From CF-39 sp035651155 (GTDB taxonomy: Bacteria; Chloroflexota; Limnocylindria; P2-11E), in the NCBI GenBank assembly GCA_035651155.1, contig DASRGG010000035.1, positions 1-64,000 on the forward strand: 64,000 bases of DNA, read 5' to 3'. Within the stretch, counting starts at the first letter, position 1. Every line of letters begins with the position of its first letter. Below, piece by piece: positions 54,801 to 61,862 of the stretch. The notes beneath the pieces were generated by a model, which saw nothing but the letters and a program-made list of their open reading frames with translations, did no database searches and was not told the DNA's origin. Made by a program: the position numbers and the translations under genes.

Positions 54801-55115
54801 CGCGTAGCGCTCGAGCACCCCGGCCTCGGCCAGCGCCACGGCGAGGTTCAGACCGGTCTGTCCGCCCAGCGTCGGCAGGAGGCCGTCGGGCCGCTCCCTC
54901 GCGATGATCCGCTCGACCACCTCGACGGTGAGCGGCTCGATGTAGGTGACGTCCGCGATGCCCTGGTCGGTCATGATCGTCGCGGGGTTCGAGTTCACGA
55001 GGACGGTCTCGATGCCCTCCTCGCGGAGCGCGCGGCAGGCCTGAGTTCCGGCGTAGTCGAACTCCGCGGCCTGTCCGATGACGATCGGCCCGGAGCCGAT
55101 GATCAGGACCTTCAT
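51810..55115 (-). CDS. carB: Carbamoyl-phosphate synthase, large subunit
   Basis: A full-length 1101-residue synthetase. The first half begins [20 protein letters not shown] and has [21 protein letters not shown] and [20 protein letters not shown]; the second half repeats the design with [39 protein letters not shown] and [20 protein letters not shown]. The last 140 residues are the MGS-like allosteric domain. It makes carbamoyl phosphate from bicarbonate, ammonia from CarA, and two ATP. ATG at 55115 is preceded by GCGGGG inside a small hairpin, and by a large palindrome (55132-55277). Confidence 0.96.
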   Translation of the reverse strand: [1101 protein letters not shown]

Positions 55116-55131
55116 CGCGGGACCCCGCTGT

Positions 55132-55277
55132 ACGCGACGCGGGTCCTGCCGGGGCTTCGCGATCCCTCACTCGCGGGAGTGTTCCCCCGCGACGGCCGTC
55201 CGGCGCCCGGTACGGTCCACGCGGGGCCCCTCGCCCGCTCGCGAGGGATTCGCTGCGTCCCGTCACCCGCGTCGCGT
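55132..55277. repeat. 146-bp nested imperfect palindrome filling the phzF-carB gap
   Basis: On the plus strand 55132-55144 is the perfect 13-bp inverse of 55265-55277 (ACGCGACGCGGGT and ACCCGCGTCGCGT). Nested inside are 55159-55168 with 55243-55253 (ten pairs around one bulge), 55173-55177 with 55234-55238, 55185-55191 with 55220-55226 (CCCCGCG with CGCGGGG), and a tip hairpin 55196-55203 with 55207-55215. All arms pair in register, so DNA or RNA could form one long hairpin. It ends 16 bases before the carB ATG. It may be a leader RNA structure, a repetitive palindromic element or a small non-autonomous transposon. Confidence 0.75.
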
Positions 55278-55296
55278 GCCGCGGCGCTTCGCGCGC

Positions 55297-56124
55297 TCAC
55301 AGCACGATCCATCCGCCGCCCGTCACGACCGCACGGCCGCCGACGTGGACGCTCGTGATCTCGTCCTTCGTCCCGCCGACGCGCGCGTACAGGATCGAGG
55401 GCCGTCCCATCTCGTAGCCCTGTTCGGCGACGATGCGCGTGCCGTCGGAAAGACCGTGCCGCACGAGGTAGGCGGCGAGGGGTCCGCACGCCGAGCCCGT
55501 GGCCGGGTCCTCGGCGACGCCCTGCCAGGGCGCGTACATGCGTCCGTGCGTCGTCGATCCCCGCTCGACGGTCTCGGTCGTGAAGATGTACGCCGCCTCC
55601 GCGAGCCCGCGCGGCCGCGCGCGGCGCACGGCGTCGATGCCCGTGACCGGTACGAAGGTGAAGCGATTGCCGCTCGAGCCGACCTCGATCGGCAACGCCG
55701 CGACGAGGTCGCCCTCGGAGAGCGACAGCTGCGCCGCGATCGACGCGCGGTCGGACACGGTCTCGAAGGCCGGCAGCGGCTGTTCCATCTCCGCGAACCC
55801 GCCGCGCACGGTGACGGTCAGCGTGCCGACGCCCTCCTCGAGCCGGAGGTCGGCGTCCCTGCCGTCGGCGAGAAAGAGCGCCGCGCCCACGGTTGGATGA
55901 CCCGCGAAGGGCAATTCGCGCGCGGGGGTGAAGATCCGCAGGCGGTGGTCGCCGCCCTGCCGCGGCTTGGCGATGAAGACGGTCTCGGGCAGGTTCAGCT
56001 CGTTGGCGACCGACTGCATCTCGGCGTCGCTCACGCCCCAGCCGTCGTGGAACACCGCGAGCTGGTTGCCGCCGAACGCGCGCTCGGTGAAGACGTCGAG
56101 CAGCGCGTAGTCGTGGCGCGTCAT
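55297..56124 (-). CDS. PhzF-family isomerase/epimerase-like protein
   Basis: A 275-residue protein of the PhzF/diaminopimelate-epimerase fold. VFTERAFGGNQLAVF opens it, ELNLPETVFI has the conserved glutamate, FAGHPTVGAALFL is the family signature, and VAEDPATGSACGPLAAYL the second half equivalent. Members isomerise small molecules, as in phenazine synthesis, but most have unknown substrates. The ATG overlaps the carA stop (ATGA), so it is inserted between the two carbamoyl-phosphate synthase genes. No phenazine genes are seen. Confidence 0.85.
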   Translation of the reverse strand: MTRHDYALLDVFTERAFGGNQLAVFHDGWGVSDAEMQSVANELNLPETVFIAKPRQGGDHRLRIFTPARELPFAGHPTVGAALFLADGRDADLRLEEGVGTLTVTVRGGFAEMEQPLPAFETVSDRASIAAQLSLSEGDLVAALPIEVGSSGNRFTFVPVTGIDAVRRARPRGLAEAAYIFTTETVERGSTTHGRMYAPWQGVAEDPATGSACGPLAAYLVRHGLSDGTRIVAEQGYEMGRPSILYARVGGTKDEITSVHVGGRAVVTGGGWIVL

Positions 56125-57251
56125 CTGCGCTCGACCGCGGCGCGGACCTCGGCGAGGAACGCGTCGAAGACCGGCTCGTTGTCGCGCGGCCCCGGCGCGC
56201 CTTCGGGATGGTACTGGTAGCTGCGGATCGGAAGCGTGCGGTGCGCGAGGCCCTCGACCGATCCGTCGTTCAGGTTGCGCGCGCTGACGACGAAGTCCGA
56301 GTCCGACGGGATCGAGTGCTCGTCGACCTGGAACTCGTGGTTCTGGCTCGTGACGACCACGCGTCCGGTCGCGACATCCTTCACCGGGTGGTTCGCACCG
56401 TGATGGCCGAAGGGCAGCCGCGACGTGGACGCGCCGATCGCGCGGCCGATGAGCTGATGGCCCAGGCAGATGCCGAGCATCGGCAGCGCCCGGCCGCTCC
56501 CGCGCTGGAGCGCCGCGTCGAGGAGGAGCTTCGCGTTGTGCGCGATCTGCGGGATGGCCGCGGGATCGCCGGGTCCGTTCGTGATGACGATGCCGTCGGG
56601 CGACCACGAGAGCACGTCGCGGGCGCTCGTGGTGGCGGGGAACACCTTGACCGTGGCGCCGCGGCGGACGAGGCAGCGGACCTGGCTCTCCTTCACGCCG
56701 GTGTCGAGGAGCGCGACCTTCGGGCCGCTCCCGGTCTGCCGCGCGAGCCCGGTCGATTCGACGACGAGCGGCCGCGCCGCGAGCGGCGCGGAGGCCCGCG
56801 CCTTCGCGACGGCCTCCTGCGCGACGCCCGGGTCGTGCGCGAGGTGCGGCGGGACCTGGAGCAGCGCTCCGCGCAGCGTGCCCTTCGCGCGCAGCCGGCG
56901 CACGAGCGCGCGCGTGTCGACGCCGGAGATCCCGGGCACGCCGTACTGCCGCAGGTAGTCGTCGAGATCGAGCGTGCCCTCCCGGCACGTGGTGTCGAGC
57001 TCGCGCACGACCAGCGCCTCGACCCATGGCCGCCGCGATTCCGACGCCCGCTCGAACGTCCCGTAGTTGCCGATGAGCGGGTACGTGAGCACGACGATCT
57101 GGCCGTTGTACGAGGCGTCGGAGGCGATCTCCTGATAGCCGGTCATCGCGGTGTTGAAGACGACCTCGCCATGCGCGGACGCGGCGTCGCCGAAGGCCTC
57201 GCCCCACCACGCGCTGCCGTCCTCGAGACCGAGCACCGCCGCCCTGCTCAT
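56121..57251 (-). CDS. carA: Carbamoyl-phosphate synthase, small (glutaminase) subunit
   Basis: A 376-residue subunit. The N-terminal CPSase domain has GEVVFNTAMTGYQEIASD and GTLRGALL; the class I amidotransferase domain has VITNGPGDP, the nucleophile cysteine in MLGICLGHQLIG, and the catalytic histidine-glutamate pair in YQYHPEGAPGP. It releases ammonia from glutamine for CarB. The ATG at 57251 is preceded by no ribosome-binding site, but a sigma70-type promoter ends a few bases before it, so a leaderless message is likely. An earlier in-frame start would overlap the promoter. Confidence 0.94.
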   Translation of the reverse strand: MSRAAVLGLEDGSAWWGEAFGDAASAHGEVVFNTAMTGYQEIASDASYNGQIVVLTYPLIGNYGTFERASESRRPWVEALVVRELDTTCREGTLDLDDYLRQYGVPGISGVDTRALVRRLRAKGTLRGALLQVPPHLAHDPGVAQEAVAKARASAPLAARPLVVESTGLARQTGSGPKVALLDTGVKESQVRCLVRRGATVKVFPATTSARDVLSWSPDGIVITNGPGDPAAIPQIAHNAKLLLDAALQRGSGRALPMLGICLGHQLIGRAIGASTSRLPFGHHGANHPVKDVATGRVVVTSQNHEFQVDEHSIPSDSDFVVSARNLNDGSVEGLAHRTLPIRSYQYHPEGAPGPRDNEPVFDAFLAEVRAAVERR

Positions 57252-57254
57252 CGC

Positions 57255-57290
57255 TGAATAACTATACGTTCCGGATGAATAAAGATGCAA
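57255..57290 (-). promoter_or_regulatory. Candidate sigma70 promoter for leaderless carA mRNA
   Basis: On the minus strand TTGCAT (57290-57285) and TATAGT (57266-57261) are 18 bp apart in a clearly AT-rich island of this GC-rich genome. The expected start point, about seven bases after the -10 box, is near 57254, only three or so bases before the carA ATG. There is no Shine-Dalgarno sequence in between. Confidence 0.6.
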
Positions 57291-57336
57291 TTGCTGCTCC
57301 CAGCGCGTCGCCGCGCCCCCGCGCGCGTCTCGTCGC

Positions 57337-58542
57337 CTAGGCGCGGGCACCCACGGCTCCCTCGAAGCGCACCTCGCCGCCCACCACCGCCAGGACCACG
57401 CGTCCGCGGAGCTCGCGGCCGACGAGCGGCGTGTTCTTCCCCAGCGTCGCGAGATCGGCCGCGCGCACCGTCCACGCGGCGTCGGGGTCGATCGCGATCC
57501 AGTCGTCGTCCGACGGAGCGATGCCGAGGATCCGCGCGGGTCCGCTGGAGAGCGCGCGCAGGGCCGTGTCGCGATCGCACCAGCCGGCGTGGACGCCGCC
57601 GAGCACCAGCGAGAGCGCGGTCTCGAGCCCGCTGATGCCGTTCGCCGCCTGGTCGTACTCGACGTCCTTCTTCGTGCTCGCGTGCGGCGCGTGATCGGTC
57701 GCGATCGCGTCGACGGTGCCGTCGGCCAGCCCCTCCCAGAGCGCGCGGACGTCGGCGAGCGTGCGGAGCGGCGGATTCACCTTGGTGTTCGCGTCGAAGG
57801 GGACGGCGCGCTCGGCCTCGTCCTCACGCTCCCACGCGAGCGCGCGCGACCCCGCGACCCACGCGTCCGTCATGGAGAGGTGATGCGGCGTGACGTCGCA
57901 GGTCACGCGCGCGCCGTCGCGCTTCGCGCGGCGCACGAGCTCGATCGAGCCCGCGGTCGAGAGATGCGTGAGGTGCAGCCGCGCGCCGGTGAGCTTCGCG
58001 AGCGCGAGGTCGCGCGAGACCGCGGACTCCTCGGCCGCCGCGGGCACGCCGGGCAGTCCGAGGCGCGCCGAGACCGTGCCCTCGTGCATGACGCCCTTCG
58101 CCGAGAGCGACAGGTCCTGCGGGTGCTCGATGACGAGCAGGTCGCGCGCGTGGGCGTACTCGAGCGCGTGGCGGAAGAGCCGCGCGTCGTCGACCGGGGA
58201 GCCGTCGTCCGAGAACGCGACGGCGCCCGCGGCGGCGAGCTCGACCATGTCGGCGAGCTCCCTCCCCCTGCGGCCGCGCGTGATCGTCGCGATCGGCAGC
58301 ACCCGCGCGCCACGCGCCGCGGCCGCGCGAGCGACGAGCTCGGCGACCAGTCCCGGCGAATCGATCGCCGGCTCGGTGTTCGGCATCGCGCAGATCGTCG
58401 TGAACCCGCCGGCGAGGGCGGCGCGCGCGCCGCTCGCGATGGTCTCGGCGTCCTCGAAGCCGGGCTCGCGCAGATGCGCGTGGAGGTCGACCAGCCCGTT
58501 CACGACGAGACAGCCACGTCGCTCCCAGTCGCGCCGTTCCAT
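57337..58542 (-). CDS. pyrC: Dihydroorotase
   Basis: A 401-residue cyclic amidohydrolase of the type found with bacterial pyrimidine operons. VDLHAHLREPGFED holds the HxH site and substrate-binding REPG, VAFSDDGSPV replaces the carbamylated lysine as in class I enzymes, and IEHPQD, LHLTHLST and AIATDHAPH give the other ligands. It closes carbamoyl aspartate to dihydroorotate. Only about 23 residues precede the HxH motif, where 45-60 are usual, so the N-terminal part of the beta-sandwich is short. The ATG at 58542 overlaps the pyrB stop (TGATG), which fixes the start fairly well. Confidence 0.93.
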   Translation of the reverse strand: MERRDWERRGCLVVNGLVDLHAHLREPGFEDAETIASGARAALAGGFTTICAMPNTEPAIDSPGLVAELVARAAAARGARVLPIATITRGRRGRELADMVELAAAGAVAFSDDGSPVDDARLFRHALEYAHARDLLVIEHPQDLSLSAKGVMHEGTVSARLGLPGVPAAAEESAVSRDLALAKLTGARLHLTHLSTAGSIELVRRAKRDGARVTCDVTPHHLSMTDAWVAGSRALAWEREDEAERAVPFDANTKVNPPLRTLADVRALWEGLADGTVDAIATDHAPHASTKKDVEYDQAANGISGLETALSLVLGGVHAGWCDRDTALRALSSGPARILGIAPSDDDWIAIDPDAAWTVRAADLATLGKNTPLVGRELRGRVVLAVVGGEVRFEGAVGARA

Positions 58543-59516
58543 CACCGCTCCTCCCCGAGCGGCGTGCCGATGAGCAGATAGAGGAGCGCCATCCGCACCG
58601 CCACGCCGTTCGTGACCTGCCGCTCGACGAGCGACCTGGCGCCATGGGCGACGGCCGCGTCGATCTCGATCCCTTCGTTCATCGGGCCGGGATGGAGCAC
58701 CGGCGCCTCGGGCCGCATGCGCGAGACGCGCGCCTCCGTGAGCCCCCAGACCCGGGTGTACTCGCGGAGCGAGGGCAAGAGACCGCCCTCCTGCCGCTCC
58801 TTCTGCAGGCGTAGCGCGATGACCGCGTCCGCGCCGTCGAGCGCCCGATCCACGTCGGGCTCGTACGTCACCGCGGGCGGCAGCGCGCCGCACCGCCACG
58901 CCGCCGGCATGAGCGTCGGCGGGCCCGAAAGGGTCACCTGCGCGCCGAGCGGGACGAACGTGTTGATGTCCGACCGCGCGACGCGGCTGTGCAGCACGTC
59001 GCCGACGATGACGATCCGCTTGCCCGCGAGATCGCCCAGGGCGGAACGCAGCGTGTACGCGTCGAGGAGGCCCTGGGTGGGGTGCGCGTGCCATCCGTCG
59101 CCGGCGTTGATGACGGGCGCGTCGGTGCGCTCGGCCACGAAGTAGGGCGCGCCCGACGACGCGTGACGCATCACGACGATGTCGCCGCCGAGCGCCTGCA
59201 GCGTTCGGACCGTGTCGTAGAGCGTCTCGCCCTTCTCCACGGAAGAGCCGCTCGCCGTGATGTTCGTGACGTCGGCCGAGAGCGCCTTCGCCGCGAGCTC
59301 GAAGGACACGCGCGTGCGGGTCGAGGCCTCGGCGAAGAAGAGGATGACCGTCTTGCCCCGCAGCGGCGGCGCCTTGCGGATCGGCCGCTGAAGGATCTCC
59401 ACCATCGCGCCGCTCGTCTCGAGGACCGCCTCGATCTCGCCGCGCGACCAGTCGTCGGTGTCCAGCACGTGGCGGCGGGTCCAGCGCGCCGCCGCCTTCT
59501 CCTGCAGCGTCGTCAT
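58542..59516 (-). CDS. pyrB: Aspartate carbamoyltransferase, catalytic subunit
   Basis: A 324-residue enzyme. FFAEASTRTRVSFE binds carbamoyl phosphate, MRHASSGAPYF contributes the catalytic histidine, GWHAHPTQGLLDAYTL the second substrate site, and VLHPGPMNEGIEID the C-terminal loop. It joins carbamoyl phosphate and aspartate. No regulatory subunit PyrI is seen; control is more likely through PyrR. The ATG overlaps the pyrR stop (ATGA), and the stop overlaps pyrC. Confidence 0.95.
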   Translation of the reverse strand: MTTLQEKAAARWTRRHVLDTDDWSRGEIEAVLETSGAMVEILQRPIRKAPPLRGKTVILFFAEASTRTRVSFELAAKALSADVTNITASGSSVEKGETLYDTVRTLQALGGDIVVMRHASSGAPYFVAERTDAPVINAGDGWHAHPTQGLLDAYTLRSALGDLAGKRIVIVGDVLHSRVARSDINTFVPLGAQVTLSGPPTLMPAAWRCGALPPAVTYEPDVDRALDGADAVIALRLQKERQEGGLLPSLREYTRVWGLTEARVSRMRPEAPVLHPGPMNEGIEIDAAVAHGARSLVERQVTNGVAVRMALLYLLIGTPLGEER

Positions 59517-60070
59517 GATGCCGTCACCGCCTCTCGCACGACGAGCTCGACCTCATCGCGGCCGTCCACCTCGGTGAGGTGCACGCGGATGTCGTCGGCC
59601 GCCTTCGTCGGGACGTTCTTTCCCACGAAGTCGGCGCGGATCGGCAGCTCGCGGTGTCCGCGATCGACGAGGACCGCGAGCCGGATCGCGCGCGGCCGCC
59701 CGTAGTCGACGAGGGCGTCGAGCGCCGCGCGGATGGTGCGGCCGGTGAAGAGCACGTCGTCGACGAGCACGACCACCTTGTCGTCGACGGAGAAGTCGAT
59801 CGCCGACTCGTGCACGACCGGCGCGTACCCGATGCGGGTCAGGTCGTCGCGATACAGCGTGATGTCGAGCGAGCCGAGCGGGAGGAGCACGCCCTCGTGG
59901 GAGCGAATGGCCTCGCGCAGCCGCGCCGCGAGGACGTCGCCGCGCGAGCGGATGCCGACGATGGCGATGGCGGTGAGGTCGTGATCGCGCTCGACGATCT
60001 CGTGAGCGATGCGCGAGACCGCGCGACGGATGTCGTCGGCGCTGAGCAGGACGGCGCGCGGCTGGGCCAT
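59513..60070 (-). CDS. pyrR: PyrR, pyrimidine operon regulator / uracil phosphoribosyltransferase
   Basis: A 185-residue PyrR. The PRPP loop is VVVLVDDVLFTGRTIRAALD; IAIVGIRSRGDVLA and LGSLDITLYRDDL are typical, and RADFVGKNVPT marks PyrR rather than an ordinary phosphoribosyltransferase. It binds a specific RNA hairpin in pyr mRNA when UMP is high, and most members also make UMP from uracil. It is the first gene of the operon. A matching hairpin lies directly before its own ribosome-binding site, implying autoregulation. ATG start with GGGAG six bases upstream. Confidence 0.95.
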   Translation of the reverse strand: MAQPRAVLLSADDIRRAVSRIAHEIVERDHDLTAIAIVGIRSRGDVLAARLREAIRSHEGVLLPLGSLDITLYRDDLTRIGYAPVVHESAIDFSVDDKVVVLVDDVLFTGRTIRAALDALVDYGRPRAIRLAVLVDRGHRELPIRADFVGKNVPTKAADDIRVHLTEVDGRDEVELVVREAVTAS

Positions 60071-60076
60071 ACCCCA

Positions 60077-60110
60077 CTCCCTTTCCGGCCTCTCGGGACC
60101 GGTCGTTAAA
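60077..60110 (-). promoter_or_regulatory. PyrR-binding RNA hairpin beside the pyrR ribosome-binding site
   Basis: The minus strand reads TTTAACGA, then CCGG-T-CC-CGAGA-GG-CCGG (60102-60085), AAA, and GGGAG (60081-60077). The core GGTCCCGAGAGGCC fits the known PyrR-loop consensus ARUCCNGNGAGGYU at 12 of 14 positions, and the two differing positions change together from A-U to G-C, preserving the pair. Being only three bases from the Shine-Dalgarno sequence, a bound hairpin could block translation, as described for mycobacterial pyrR. I see no terminator downstream. Confidence 0.75.
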
Positions 60111-60130
60111 GGTCGTGCTCTCGAACGAGT

Positions 60131-60985
60131 CTAGCGGATGGTGATGAAGGCCACCGGCGTCAGCGCGCCCTTGTGGATGACCTGGATGGGATATTGGCCC
60201 GCGGCGAGGGCCGTGGTCGGCACGCTCACCGCGACGCGCCCGTTCGCGTCCATCTGGGCGGGCACGCTCACCGTGCCGAGGACGACGGTCGCGTCGCCGC
60301 TCGCGGGACGCCCATCGGGCGCGACGAAGGTGAACGTCGCGGCGAGCGCCGCGGGCTTCACCACGAGGGTCGGCCCGGTGTAGACCGCGGTCGTGCCGTC
60401 GGCGAGCTTGGCGTTCGGACCGGCCGGCAACGTCGCGGGCGGCGCGACGGGCGCGCGCGTCGGCGCGACGACGGGGGCGACCGTCGCCGCGGGGGCCTGG
60501 CTCGGCGCGGCGCTCGCGCTCGGTGACGCGATGGGAGCGGCCTGGACCGGCGCGCTCGGCGCCGCCTGCGGCACGAAGCTCGCGAGGCCGTCGAGACTCG
60601 TGGGCACGGACCCGAAGAGACCGTTCTGCGCGCCGACGATGCCGGCGCCGCCCACCATCGCCACGACGACGACGGCGACGATCAGGAGGACCGGGCTCGG
60701 CCCCTTCGTCGCCGCGGCACCGGCTTTGGCCTTCGCCTTCGGCGCCTCCGCGGGCTCCATGGGGATGCGGTGCGCGCCCTGCCATTTCGCCGCGAGCTCG
60801 CGGCCCATCGGCGCGAGCACCGTACGGATCCACTCCTTCGAATCCGCGTCGAAGAAGTAGGACTGGAGCGCGTGCACGTCCGGCGGCCTGGGCGGAGGCG
60901 AGATCTCAGGTCCCTTCTCATGGATCCAGGACGCGCTCACCGGGTCCCAGGTGTAGGTCGCGTGCTCGATGACGGGATCGGCCAC
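60131..60985 (-). CDS. Single-pass membrane protein with proline/alanine linker
   Basis: A 284-residue protein. A cytoplasmic part (1-95) has Tyr/Trp-rich motifs (YTWDPVSASWIHEKG, SYFFDADSKEWI). One transmembrane helix (about 97-120) is followed by a low-complexity Ala/Pro/Ser/Val linker (about 138-190) and a small beta-rich C-terminal domain (195-284) resembling an Ig-like or carboxypeptidase-regulatory fold. Function not recognised. GTG start at 60985. It ends 60 bases before pyrR on the same strand, so the pyr operon could be read through from it. Confidence 0.65.
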   Translation of the reverse strand: MADPVIEHATYTWDPVSASWIHEKGPEISPPPRPPDVHALQSYFFDADSKEWIRTVLAPMGRELAAKWQGAHRIPMEPAEAPKAKAKAGAAATKGPSPVLLIVAVVVVAMVGGAGIVGAQNGLFGSVPTSLDGLASFVPQAAPSAPVQAAPIASPSASAAPSQAPAATVAPVVAPTRAPVAPPATLPAGPNAKLADGTTAVYTGPTLVVKPAALAATFTFVAPDGRPASGDATVVLGTVSVPAQMDANGRVAVSVPTTALAAGQYPIQVIHKGALTPVAFITIR

Positions 60986-61065
60986 CGAGCGGATTATCGA
61001 GCGGCGGCCTGATACCGGTTGGTCCGGGTCCGTGAGCCATAGGTCCTGCGGTACCTTCGGTACCG

Positions 61066-61791
61066 ATGCGCACCGCGGTCGTGGCTCTCGTCGTTCTCGT
61101 GTTCGGCGCGGTGACGGTCGCGCTCTCCTCGGGGCGTCAGGGCGCCGCGACGCCGGCGGTCGTGGCCGCCGCCCCGCTCGCGACCGCGGATCCCGCCGCG
61201 ACGGCGCGCACCGATCCGGACCTGGATCGCGGACGGCTCGCGCGCGAGGACCGCGCCGACCGGCGTGCCGTGCGCCTTCGCGGACTTCGGCTACCGATCG
61301 ACGACGCGACGCTGCCGACCGACGACCGGCTCCTCCCGAACGCGGAGCGCGCCTACCGCGGCGGCTGGCACGAGGGCATCGACTTCCCCGCCCCCGCTGG
61401 GACGCCCGTGCGCGCGGCCGCCGGCGGCACGATCGTGCGCGTCGATCGCGACTTCAGCGATTGGGGCCGCGAGAGCGAGCAGCTCGCCCTCGATGTCGCG
61501 GTCGGCCTCGGGTACACCCCCGCGGCCACGCTCGACCGCATCCGCGGCCGCCAGGTGTGGATCGACCACGGGCACGGCGTCGTGACGCGATACGCGCATC
61601 TCTCGTCGGTCGCGGACCTCTCCGTCGGCGACGCCGTCGCGGCGGGCGACGTGATCGGCGCGGTCGGATCGAGCGGATATCCGGAGGGCGGGCCGCATCT
61701 CCATCTCGAGGTGCGGGTGGGCACGAGCTATCTCGGTGACGGGCTCAGCGGGGACGCGCTGCACGCGGCGATCGCGGCCGCGTTCGACTAG
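61066..61791 (+). CDS. Exported M23-family (LytM) metallopeptidase
   Basis: A 241-residue protein with a signal peptide or anchor (about 3-22), an Ala-rich spacer, and a C-terminal LytM domain. GGWHEGIDFPAPAGTPVRAA has the first zinc histidine and aspartate, ITRYAHLSS-like TRYAHLSSVADL and GGPHLHLEVRVG the remaining histidines; the latter HxH motif is complete. An insert of about 35 residues (DWGRESEQLALDV...) interrupts the usual GxxxYxH spacing. Such enzymes cut cell-wall peptide bridges. ATG at 61066. It converges with the Nudix-like gene. Confidence 0.85.
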   Translation: MRTAVVALVVLVFGAVTVALSSGRQGAATPAVVAAAPLATADPAATARTDPDLDRGRLAREDRADRRAVRLRGLRLPIDDATLPTDDRLLPNAERAYRGGWHEGIDFPAPAGTPVRAAAGGTIVRVDRDFSDWGRESEQLALDVAVGLGYTPAATLDRIRGRQVWIDHGHGVVTRYAHLSSVADLSVGDAVAAGDVIGAVGSSGYPEGGPHLHLEVRVGTSYLGDGLSGDALHAAIAAAFD

Positions 61792-61802
61792 GTCCGGCTT
61801 GC

Positions 61803-61840
61803 GCGCGCCGCGCTCCACGATCGCGCCTTCGGCGGCGCGC
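61803..61840. terminator. Possible bidirectional hairpin between convergent genes
   Basis: GCGCGCCG (61803-61810) is the inverse of CGGCGCGC (61833-61840), giving an eight-pair GC stem with a 22-nt loop in the 71-nt gap between two convergent genes. There is no T-tract, so termination is only a suggestion. Confidence 0.3.
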
Positions 61841-61862
61841 ACGTGGCCTGCCGGGCGGGTGA

